From assembly GCA_029777855.1 (NCBI GenBank), contig JAKORL010000099.1, positions 1 to 43,222 on the forward strand: DNA of 43,222 nucleotides, given 5' to 3'. The notes beneath the pieces are model-generated. The model was not told where the DNA came from. It made no database searches and was given only the letters and a program-made list of their open reading frames with translations. Below, one piece after another: positions 32,453 through 40,185 of the stretch (positions are counted from its first letter, which is position 1; each line of letters starts with the position of its first letter). The DNA comes from Pseudomonadota bacterium (GTDB lineage: Bacteria; Pseudomonadota; Gammaproteobacteria; JAIEPX01). A program made the translations under genes and the position numbers.

Positions 32453-33536
32453 GAGGTATAGTGACCTCCCAACCGAGAGTCCATTCTACCCAGACTTTTT
32501 CACCCACATCGTAATATAAGTTGGGATCATCTTCGTTGAAAAATTCTGTCGCAGCCAATCTGAACCCGCTGGGTAATTGAACCATTAAATCGACGGTGCT
32601 CCCTTTATAAATCACTTCTTCGATGACACCTGGAAGCATTTCAGTGGAGTCGGTGATTTCGCCCTGATCCCAAACGTTGATATCTTCAGGTCGAATGATC
32701 ACACTAATTAAATCGCCTTTGCGATGGTTTTTGGTGTTTTGTAAGGTGAATAATTTATTTTCAATACTGACGGTAATGGCTCTTTCACTCGCTTCGTCAA
32801 CGAGGGTGTTGAATATATTAGCTTCACCAATAAATTGTGCCGTAAATAATGTTTTGGGTTCTTCATAGACTTTTCTTGCGGTATCAACTTGTTCGATTTG
32901 ACCATTATTGATAATGGCAATTCGATCAGACATCGATAAGGCTTCTTCTTGATCATGCGTGATAAATAGAAAGGTAATGCCCAACTCACGTTGCAAATGT
33001 TTGAGTTCGAGTCGCATGGTTTTGCGTAAACTATAATCTAATGCGCTGAGTGGTTCATCAAGCAATAATAATTCAGGACGATTAATAACAGCACGTGCAA
33101 TAGCCACACGTTGTTGTTGTCCGCCGCTGAGATTAATCGGTTTACGGTGTGAAAATGTCGAAAGTCGTACCATGGCAAGGGCATCTTCTACGCGTTTTGC
33201 GACTTCATTTTCATCAATATTCTGACAGCGAAGTCCAAATGCCACGTTGTCAAAAACATTCATGTGTGGAAAGAGGGCATAGTTTTGAAAGACCATATTA
33301 ATGGGTCTTTTTTCAGGGGGTAGGTTTGTGATTTCATTGCCGTTTAAGAGTACATGGCCTGTATCGGGCGTGACAAAGCCGGCTAAAATTCTAAGCAAAG
33401 TTGTCTTACCGCATCCTGAAGGGCCAAGCAGCGTTAAAAACTCGCCGTTTTCAACGGTCAAGTCGATGTCTCTTAGTGTTTGGTGGTCGCCAAATGTTTT
33501 GCAAATACTGCGTAGTTGGACGAGCGGTGCGGTCAT
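32445..33536 (-). CDS. potA: Spermidine/putrescine ABC transporter ATPase
   Basis: A 363-aa ATPase that powers polyamine import. Walker A is GPSGCGKTT with Lys44, the signature is LSGGQQQRV, Walker B is ELLLLDEPLSALD, and the switch His is in LFITHDQEEAL. The C-terminal TOBE domain (from about 270) is present. First gene of the pot operon, with a strong GGAGG 4 nt before the ATG. Confidence 0.96.
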   Translation of the reverse strand: MTAPLVQLRSICKTFGDHQTLRDIDLTVENGEFLTLLGPSGCGKTTLLRILAGFVTPDTGHVLLNGNEITNLPPEKRPINMVFQNYALFPHMNVFDNVAFGLRCQNIDENEVAKRVEDALAMVRLSTFSHRKPINLSGGQQQRVAIARAVINRPELLLLDEPLSALDYSLRKTMRLELKHLQRELGITFLFITHDQEEALSMSDRIAIINNGQIEQVDTARKVYEEPKTLFTAQFIGEANIFNTLVDEASERAITVSIENKLFTLQNTKNHRKGDLISVIIRPEDINVWDQGEITDSTEMLPGVIEEVIYKGSTVDLMVQLPSGFRLAATEFFNEDDPNLYYDVGEKVWVEWTLGWEVTIPHE

Positions 33537-33549
33537 AGTGCCTCCATGA

Positions 33550-33565
33550 TTCCCATCGATGGGAA
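33550..33565. promoter_or_regulatory. Perfect 16-bp palindrome upstream of potA
   Basis: TTCCCATCGATGGGAA is fully self-complementary and lies 14 nt before the potA ATG, in the divergent region shared with the gene at 33708. Its position and symmetry fit a dimeric repressor operator, or a leader hairpin of the pot mRNA. No known regulator is recognised. Confidence 0.5.
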
Positions 33566-33638
33566 ACTCAAATCATCTATGATCTGTCCGGTAAAATCAA
33601 CCTATTGTTGGGGAAGGTTTAGATTGAGCATGAGTTTC

Positions 33639-33657
33639 TTCCAGACTTGACCCCATT
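33639..33657. repeat. Solitary end of a foldback repeat
   Basis: TTCCAGACTTGACCCCATTC matches the outward end of the family (CTTGACCCCA). No clear left arm is present, although GGGGAAGG at 33610-33617 could be an eroded one. Confidence 0.55.
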
Positions 33658-33707
33658 CTTTGTGATGACATAGACTGCTGGAAGGATTTCAGCCCAAGGA
33701 AGACAGT

Positions 33708-34760
33708 ATGGAAAACTCAAATTTGAATACAGCAAATCAACGTGAAAGTTGGGAAGCTGAAAAACGATCCGCGTATTTGTATCGGAAATTGGCTGAGAAT
33801 ACGCGTAATCATGAGAAAGTATTGTTTAATCAACTTGCCAATGAAGCGGATGAACAAGCGGAAATATGGGCTAAAATGATCGTAGCAGCGGGTGATCTGA
33901 AGCCATTAAGTTTATCAATAGATTTTCGAACTCGCCTAGTTGCATTTTTAATACGATGGTTTACGCCTAATCAATTGGCATCAGTATTAGCGAGTATGAA
34001 AATTCGAGGGATGTCGTTATATTTTGCGCCTTCAGAAGAAAAACATCCGATTCCTAAAACAATTGAAGAAGTGGGTGCTCGACATAAATTGAGCCACGCC
34101 AATAATTTACGAGCAGCAGTTTTTGGTGTGAATGATGGATTGGTTTCGAACGCGAGTTTAATTTTGGGGATGGTGGGTGCGCATGCTGAGCCATCAACGG
34201 TGATATTAGCTGGAACGGCAGGTTTGTTAGCGGGTGCATTTTCGATGGCAGCAGGTGAATTTGTATCGGTTCGATCTCAACGTGAATTATTTGAATATCA
34301 AATTGAATTAGAGCGCGAAGAATTAGAAATGTATCCAGAAGCAGAAACCGCTGAATTAGCACTGATTTATCAAGCGCGTGGTTTGGATAAAGATCATGCC
34401 GAGAAATTGGCAAAAGCCTTAATGGAAAATCCCACACATGCGTTGGATACTTTAGCACGTGATGAATTAGGCATTAATCCCAATGATTTAGTGTCTCCTC
34501 ATGGCGCAGCAATTTCATCCTTTTTGTCTGTTGTTCTAGGTGCATTTCTACCAATGATTCCATATCTTTTTTCAAAACATGCCCATCATTTACCGGGTGT
34601 TATTGTAATCACAGCATTAGGATTATTTTTGATAGGGTTGTCAACTAGTTTATTTACAGGGCGGAATGCTTGGCGAGGTGGTGTGCGGATGTTGTTAATT
34701 GGTTTATGTGCGGGGGCAGTGACTTATGTGATAGGCCATAGTTTAAGCGTAGTTTTGTAA
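33708..34760 (+). CDS. Ferritin-like/VIT1 fusion, iron or manganese membrane transporter
   Basis: A 350-aa two-part protein. Residues about 10-130 form a rubrerythrin-like helical domain (EAEKRSAYLYRKLAE then NQLANEADEQAEIW), and about 145-350 a VIT1/CCC1 transporter domain (HANNLRAAVFGVNDGLVSNASLILG, AGAFSMAAGEFVSVRSQ, four or more hydrophobic segments). The fusion resembles the erythrin-VIT family, such as MbfA, an iron exporter in alphaproteobacteria. The second ferritin motif reads EADEQAE instead of ExxH, so the di-iron site may be altered. Transcribed alone, divergently from potABCD. Confidence 0.88.
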   Translation: MENSNLNTANQRESWEAEKRSAYLYRKLAENTRNHEKVLFNQLANEADEQAEIWAKMIVAAGDLKPLSLSIDFRTRLVAFLIRWFTPNQLASVLASMKIRGMSLYFAPSEEKHPIPKTIEEVGARHKLSHANNLRAAVFGVNDGLVSNASLILGMVGAHAEPSTVILAGTAGLLAGAFSMAAGEFVSVRSQRELFEYQIELEREELEMYPEAETAELALIYQARGLDKDHAEKLAKALMENPTHALDTLARDELGINPNDLVSPHGAAISSFLSVVLGAFLPMIPYLFSKHAHHLPGVIVITALGLFLIGLSTSLFTGRNAWRGGVRMLLIGLCAGAVTYVIGHSLSVVL

Positions 34761-34768
34761 GCACCTTC

Positions 34769-34919
34769 GTCTTTTTTGACATTTTTTGAAGTAAATGTTA
34801 CTCGAAAATGCTCATTTATCAACTTATAAACTCCGCTTTTCTCGTAACATTTATTCAAAAACTGCCTAAAAAATACTCGGTGCTCAAAGTGGGTGTCTTT
34901 TTTGCCATTTTTTGAAGTA
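34769..34919. repeat. Compact direct-plus-inverted repeat cluster
   Basis: A 25-nt sequence beginning GTCTTTTTTG and ending TTTGAAGTA occurs at 34769-34793 and again at 34895-34919 with one mismatch. Between them TAAATGTTAC (34792-34801) pairs with GTAACATTTA (34844-34853), and the flanking TTTTTGAA/TTCAAAAA extends that pairing with a one-base bulge. The cluster lies between the VIT1-fusion stop and repeat E9. It does not contain the foldback-family core. Confidence 0.7.
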
Positions 34920-34922
34920 TAG

Positions 34923-35017
34923 CAAAGGTGTCAAGTCTTGAAAGATGAATAAAGTAATTATAGATAATTTATTGATCTGCTATTAATTAATTCATCTTTC
35001 AAGACTTGACACCTTTG
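34923..35017. repeat. Foldback repeat E9 (perfect 28-bp arms)
   Basis: Arms 34923-34950 and 34990-35017 pair perfectly over 28 bp around a 39-nt AT-rich loop. The core is AAAGGTGTCAAGTCTTGAAAG (GGTGTCA subtype). It ends one base short of the stop codon of the 986-aa gene. Confidence 0.93.
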
Positions 35018-35018
35018 A

Positions 35019-37979
35019 TTATGCCTTGCCACCTCCATGTGGTGCTGGAGTTTGAGCATGAGTTTCTGTCTTTTGCTGTTGCTGTTCTTGTTTTTTTTCT
35101 TGTACATTCTTTTTAGCGTCATCGACTTTCTTTTTAGCTTGATCTACTTCGGATTTATCCTCTTTTTTCTGTTCATTTGGGTCTTTATTTTCTTTTGCCT
35201 TAGATTTCTTTTCTTTTGATTTAGGATGCTCTTCTTCCCAATCATCCATGGGTGATTTGCCGTTGTTACCTTTTTTATCCATTTCATCCAGTGCTTTTGC
35301 AGCCTTGTCTGTGTCATCATGTTTAGCTACTTTTTCAGCAACTTCGCCTAATTCTTTTGGTTCTAGCTTGGGTAATATTGCTGGAACGGTCGATGGATCT
35401 GTAACAGCGAGTGCTGCCATTGTATCAGTAAATTTGGTTCCAGATTTATTTTCACCCCCATTAAGAAACTGTTTTATACCTTCTATATATTGCGACATCA
35501 TCCTAACTTTAGCTTCACCGATATCTTTAAAGCTGCTCAGTTTCTGGCTAATAACACCTGCTAATGATGCTGATTTGTTGTCTGTCTTATTTGCGGAAGA
35601 AAGATGTTCTCTCGCTTCTCCCATGCCCATATTAGTCCAGTTTGGGCGAGCAGGTGGAGTGGGAGATGCTTCACGATGAGCTCCGATTTGAGGCCCCTGT
35701 TGTCCAGCTTGAGCCGTTTGCTGTTGAGCTTGTGGAGTGGCTTCTTTCCATGCAGTTGGCATTGGTGTAGGTGGATGTGGAAGTTCCTTGGCACTTCTAG
35801 CCTGTGCTTCTCCTTCTGCAGTTGATGTTGTAGATGGCTTATTAGGGGGCAGAGGTTTAGTGGGTCTTTGAAGTGTTTCAGTGGCAGTGCCTAATTGCTC
35901 AACTTTTACCTCTGCCTCGTGAGTCTGAACCTTTGGTGCCTCCTTCAGCTCAGCTTTAGGTTGGGTAGTGCCTTGTTGCAGAGGTGCAGCAGTTTCATTC
36001 GCCTGTGGGGCTGAAGGTGAAGGTGGAGGGGGAGGGCTTGTGGCTGTCGCGGTAGCTGAAGTTGAGCTGACTGCAGCTGTTGCAGTCGTGGGTGCTGGCG
36101 TTGGCGCAATTGCTGCAGTTTCTATAGCAGCTTTTTGTGTCGCCGATAAATTCGCTGTTAGAGATTCTCTTTCTTCTAGGGTGGAAGGCTTAAGGACTTC
36201 ATTTGCTTGTTGTGCAAATTGCTGTTCATTAATCTGGCCCGCATCTAATTTTTCTTTTAATATACCCATCATGTCTTGTCGATCTTCATGCGTACAATAA
36301 TCTCGATTTAGTGTAGCGCGCGCAGAGGCGTCTTCTGGACTTGTCATGCGAGTGAACGTTAAAGCATTCAGCGATCTTTCACTTTGTTCTACTGCTGATG
36401 TGCTTTTAAATGTTTGGCTTCGAGCGTCTGCGATTCGAATCTGGTCTTCTCCTCCAGCCGTTTTTATTTTAGCTCGCATTTCAGGTGTCATAGAAACATC
36501 TTGAACACCTTCTTTCATTAAATTATCTAATAAGCCTAATGCAGTAGGTCCATCTCCATGCGTAATTTGAAAGTCTTTGTAACCTTGAGCTGCCACATAT
36601 TTTGCTAGAGCCTCTGGATTTTTTGAGGAAAATACACCGTTGTTGTAACTGATACGATGTTGGCCCGATTGTGTGTGATAGACAATTTCTTTATTGCTGT
36701 TTTCAGGTTTTTCAAGTTCGGCTGTGAGGTCTTTTGTTTTTTCTGCGCCAGGATCAGCTGCTTTAGGACTTCCTCCTACTAGACCGTCAGCTCCCGCTGC
36801 CTCATTCACAGTACTCACTGTTGAGTCAAGCGTAGCGACAGCAGCAGGATCAGTACTTCTAACTGAATCTGCAGCTTGGGTTAGCCCCGGAAGAGCCCCT
36901 AATGCTTCATCGGGGGTTGTAGATTGCTTTGCTTCCATTTTGGCTAAAAATTCTTGAGAAGCCTTGGCTTCCTTAGATGCTATTGCTTCGCGTCTTGCCA
37001 ACAATACTTTTTTAGCTGGATTAAAATCTCTTAGGCCGTCAACATAATTTTTTATAATTCCTTGTGAACGTTCAGAAAAAACACTCTTTTTTTTATCAGC
37101 TAATTCAAATGGATGATTACCTGCTACAGCATCGTGTCGTGCTGCAGTTTGAGTCGATGCTACGGCCGCATTCATATAGTTTCGTCTATTATCTTGTAAT
37201 TGTTTTAATGAACCTTTTTGCTCATTAGTTAAAGATCCTAAGTGTCGATTTTCTGCAGCCTCCATTTCAGCTAGACTTTTATTAGTTTCACCATGAGATA
37301 CTCGACGAAGTTTTGCATTATTGCTATTTAGAGTTTCTCTAAGGCCGCTAAGATTATCACCCTCTAATACATGACTAGTTTCTTCTAAAGAGCGATTATA
37401 AGTTTCTTTAGTTCTCTGTGCTTTTTCTCGAGAAGTTTTTTGAGCAGGTGTCATGGCCCGCGCTGATGAACTTGCAACGGCAGGTCCAGCGGCCCCCGTA
37501 GAGGCAGTTGTTGATGTCTCAACTGCTGCAGGTGAAGAAGTGGAGGTTGAAGAGGCAGTTGCAGATGTATCCGCTGGTTGAGGTGCAGTGCTCCCTGTAG
37601 CGGCGGTTGCTACTGATTGATTTGCACGAGCATTGTCTAAGTTTGTACGAGCACTGGCAAAGCTTCTACGAGCATTATGGAGTTCACTAAGTACCTTACT
37701 ATTGTGGACTTGAACATTATCATCTAATTCACGGCTAGGATCTGATGGTTCGTTTATTTTAGCGAGTGCACGATTTTCTTTCGTTTCTTGTTCTTCCAGG
37801 GTGCTTTTCATGTTAGCTGGAGTGGCTTTTGTAAAATCATCATGATTCACGATGAGTGTTTCAGCTAACTCACCTTGTGGGAAAGCCTTGAGCGCATCCT
37901 GCAAGGCTTTTTCGTATGCTTTCGAAGCCTCTTGAAAGGATTTTTGCGCTTCTTCGACCGCGCTTTCTGGTCTTTGCAT
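35019..37979 (-). CDS. Unknown 986-aa low-complexity/helical protein
   Basis: No enzyme domain is recognised. The N-terminal 120 residues are helical with EAQKSFQEASKAYEKAL-like heptads. A Ser/Thr/Ala/Pro linker follows (about 125-180), then helical blocks to about 360. A compact region at about 425-515 (HRISYNNGVFSSKN, QGYKDFQITHGDGPTALGLL) looks folded and loosely resembles domains of large polyvalent proteins. A Pro/Ala/Thr-rich linker spans about 630-790. A highly charged Lys/Glu/Gln tail with coiled-coil character ends PHGGGKA. There is no signal peptide. The second ATG (37979) is preferred over that at 37985 because GAGGAG is then 7 nt away. The gene is bracketed by repeats E9 and E10. 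An effector role is inference. Confidence 0.8.
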   Translation of the reverse strand: MQRPESAVEEAQKSFQEASKAYEKALQDALKAFPQGELAETLIVNHDDFTKATPANMKSTLEEQETKENRALAKINEPSDPSRELDDNVQVHNSKVLSELHNARRSFASARTNLDNARANQSVATAATGSTAPQPADTSATASSTSTSSPAAVETSTTASTGAAGPAVASSSARAMTPAQKTSREKAQRTKETYNRSLEETSHVLEGDNLSGLRETLNSNNAKLRRVSHGETNKSLAEMEAAENRHLGSLTNEQKGSLKQLQDNRRNYMNAAVASTQTAARHDAVAGNHPFELADKKKSVFSERSQGIIKNYVDGLRDFNPAKKVLLARREAIASKEAKASQEFLAKMEAKQSTTPDEALGALPGLTQAADSVRSTDPAAVATLDSTVSTVNEAAGADGLVGGSPKAADPGAEKTKDLTAELEKPENSNKEIVYHTQSGQHRISYNNGVFSSKNPEALAKYVAAQGYKDFQITHGDGPTALGLLDNLMKEGVQDVSMTPEMRAKIKTAGGEDQIRIADARSQTFKSTSAVEQSERSLNALTFTRMTSPEDASARATLNRDYCTHEDRQDMMGILKEKLDAGQINEQQFAQQANEVLKPSTLEERESLTANLSATQKAAIETAAIAPTPAPTTATAAVSSTSATATATSPPPPPSPSAPQANETAAPLQQGTTQPKAELKEAPKVQTHEAEVKVEQLGTATETLQRPTKPLPPNKPSTTSTAEGEAQARSAKELPHPPTPMPTAWKEATPQAQQQTAQAGQQGPQIGAHREASPTPPARPNWTNMGMGEAREHLSSANKTDNKSASLAGVISQKLSSFKDIGEAKVRMMSQYIEGIKQFLNGGENKSGTKFTDTMAALAVTDPSTVPAILPKLEPKELGEVAEKVAKHDDTDKAAKALDEMDKKGNNGKSPMDDWEEEHPKSKEKKSKAKENKDPNEQKKEDKSEVDQAKKKVDDAKKNVQEKKQEQQQQKTETHAQTPAPHGGGKA

Positions 37980-38072
37980 ATTCATACTCCTCTATCACAA
38001 ACCTAATCATGAGTTCCATACATTTATTATAGTCCATTTCTGGGGAGTTTGCCGGTGGGCTAAGGGAAGGGG

Positions 38073-38168
38073 GGAAGGTGTCAGATCTAATATTTATCCA
38101 GATATCATTTCTAAGCCTATAATCCCGCCTTAGTGTATTCTGGATAAATATTAGATCTGACACCTTCC
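38073..38168. repeat. Foldback repeat E10 (perfect 30-bp arms)
   Basis: Arms 38073-38102 and 38139-38168 pair perfectly over 30 bp around a 36-nt loop. The core is GGAAGGTGTCAGATCTAAT. Arms and loop resemble those of the inner E6 element at 13718-13813. It lies 36 nt after the yheS stop and upstream of the 986-aa gene. Confidence 0.93.
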
Positions 38169-38204
38169 TGTGGATGAGAAGGGCAGTAGGTTGAGGATTG
38201 ATCC

Positions 38205-40049
38205 CTAGCACTCATCTTCGATGATTTTTAATATTTCCTGTTCCAACGCAGCGACTTGAATTTTAAGTTGGGCGCTTTTTTGCTGGAGCTGGGTAAGTTC
38301 CCGGGACTGTGGGGTATGATAAAGTTCGGGATTGGCTAACGCTATTTCAATTTCGGCTAATTCATTTTGTAATTTAGCCAGCTTTTGTTCATGCTTCTCG
38401 ATTTTCTTTTCTGATTGCGCTGGGTCTATTTTAGGTTGATTTTTTGCAACGGGTTTAGATTTCGAAGATTGTAATTTTGATTCGCGATCTTTTAACCACA
38501 GACGATAATCATCTAAATAACCCTCAAAGCGATTGACTTTTCCATCATCAACTAACCAATATTCATCGACCAAACAATTGAGTAAATAACGATCATGTGA
38601 AACTAATATCATAGCACCTTGGAAATTTTGCAATGCCATCATCAGTGCTTCACGCATTTCCATGTCGAGATGATTGGTCGGTTCGTCCAGTAAAAGTAAA
38701 TTCGGTTTTTGCCAAACTAGAAACGCTAAGACTAATCGAGATTTTTCACCACCGGAAAAATTACCAATATTTTCGAACACACGATTACCTGTAAAATCAA
38801 ATCCGCCTAAAAATGACCTTGCTTGTTTTTCACCCACTTTATCATCTAATCGTCGAAATTGTGTCATGATGCTGGCTTGAGGATCCAGTAGATCAAGTTG
38901 ATGTTGTGCAAAATAGCCAATTTTAATTTTGCTGGACGCTTGGTAAATACCATTAATGATGGGAAGTTGATTTGCCAGTAATTTAATGAGTGTTGATTTT
39001 CCTGCGCCATTTAGTCCGAGTAATCCGATGCGATCCCCATCACGTAAACTAAAATTAATATCACGCAAAATAGGTTTATGGTCGTAGCCTACCGTGGCGT
39101 GATCGAGTGTGAGCATCGGATTGACACCACAGATATTGTCTGAAAATTCAAAACTAAAAGGCGTTTCATCGTGAATGGGGGCAATTTCAACCATTTTTTC
39201 CAGGATTTTTTTGCGTGAATTCGCTTGTTTTGCTTTGGTGGCTTTTGCACCAAAACGATCGATAAAATTTTGAAGATGTGCACGATGCTTTTGTTGTTTT
39301 GTAAATGCCGCTTGTTGAATAGCAAGTTGTTGGGTATATTCGCGTTCAAATGTGCTGTAATTTCCTGTGTATTTTTTAAGTTTTTGATCTTTAAATTGCA
39401 CAATATGTGTCGTGACTTCATCAAGAAATTCTCGATCGTGTGAAATCACTAACACCATACATTCTGCTGTGCGAATCCAATCACCCAGCCAAATAATACC
39501 TTCTAAATCTAAATGGTTTGTAGGTTCATCGAGTAAAAGAATATCGGCTCGTGAAAGTAAAACTTGTGCTAAATTAAGACGCATTCGCCACCCGCCTGAA
39601 AAACTATTGACGGGTGCTGTTAATTGTTCTTGTTGAAAACCTAATCCAATGAGAATTTTAGCGGCACGTGCTGGTGCGCTATACCCATCAATTTCAGCGA
39701 AATTCGTATGAGCGTGAGCGATGGCGATGCCATCATGACTATCTTCACTCGCATCTAATTCTGCTTTACGCTGTGCATAGATTGCGTCACCTAATAGCGC
39801 GTAATCGACGGCGTTTTGTTCTGTGGTGGGTAATTCTTGTTTGATGTGTGCAAGTTGGCAATCCGTTGGGATTTCTATTTCGCCTTTATCAACAGATAGC
39901 GTGCGAAGTAAACATTGGAATAAGGACGATTTTCCTACGCCATTAGGCCCAATAATACCTACTTTTTGCCTATCAAATAAATCGAGGTCGGCATCTTCCA
40001 GGAGAACTTTAGTTCCACGGCGTACAGTGATTTTTTTTAAATGTATCAT
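38205..40049 (-). CDS. yheS: ABC-F family ATPase, YheS type
   Basis: A 614-aa protein with two ABC cassettes and no membrane domain, as in ABC-F ribosome-associated ATPases. First cassette: Walker A GPNGVGKSS, signature FSGGWRMRL, Walker B ILLLDEPTNHLD. Second: GLNGAGKST, FSGGEKSRL, LLLLDEPTNHLD. The start (MIHLKKITVRRGTKVLLEDA) and the HIKQELP segment match E. coli YheS better than Uup or EttA, and there is a Lys/Glu coiled-coil C-terminus. ABC-F proteins act in the cytoplasm on stalled or assembling ribosomes. It follows the MATE gene by 136 nt, with repeat E10 after its stop. Confidence 0.93.
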   Translation of the reverse strand: MIHLKKITVRRGTKVLLEDADLDLFDRQKVGIIGPNGVGKSSLFQCLLRTLSVDKGEIEIPTDCQLAHIKQELPTTEQNAVDYALLGDAIYAQRKAELDASEDSHDGIAIAHAHTNFAEIDGYSAPARAAKILIGLGFQQEQLTAPVNSFSGGWRMRLNLAQVLLSRADILLLDEPTNHLDLEGIIWLGDWIRTAECMVLVISHDREFLDEVTTHIVQFKDQKLKKYTGNYSTFEREYTQQLAIQQAAFTKQQKHRAHLQNFIDRFGAKATKAKQANSRKKILEKMVEIAPIHDETPFSFEFSDNICGVNPMLTLDHATVGYDHKPILRDINFSLRDGDRIGLLGLNGAGKSTLIKLLANQLPIINGIYQASSKIKIGYFAQHQLDLLDPQASIMTQFRRLDDKVGEKQARSFLGGFDFTGNRVFENIGNFSGGEKSRLVLAFLVWQKPNLLLLDEPTNHLDMEMREALMMALQNFQGAMILVSHDRYLLNCLVDEYWLVDDGKVNRFEGYLDDYRLWLKDRESKLQSSKSKPVAKNQPKIDPAQSEKKIEKHEQKLAKLQNELAEIEIALANPELYHTPQSRELTQLQQKSAQLKIQVAALEQEILKIIEDEC

Positions 40050-40185
40050 TTTAGAATGTTAACACCACACTACATTGGAATCCAGAAGTTCAGTCGTCAA
40101 AAGTAAAACCTGAAATTGATAAAAAATCGATTCCAAGAAAGATGATCTATACGTTGAGTCATTGTGAAGCGTGGTGATCCAGTCT

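Noticed and set aside
4562..35017. Repeat ends as mobile outward promoters, since CTTGACC or CTTGACA resembles a -35 box
   Set aside because: No -10 box at 16-18 nt was found at the copies checked (E2 and E9), and the one possible match before cysS (TTAGCT) is poor.
35037..36957. Several plus-strand open frames opposite the 986-aa gene
   Set aside because: They are antisense shadows of low-complexity coding sequence, with no ribosome binding sites and no plausible composition.
4562..38168. Reading the clustered inverted repeats as a CRISPR array or as ordinary rho-independent terminators
   Set aside because: Copies are kilobases apart with genes between them and no cas genes, and most lack a U-tract after the stem; loops of 36-46 nt are too long for intrinsic terminators.
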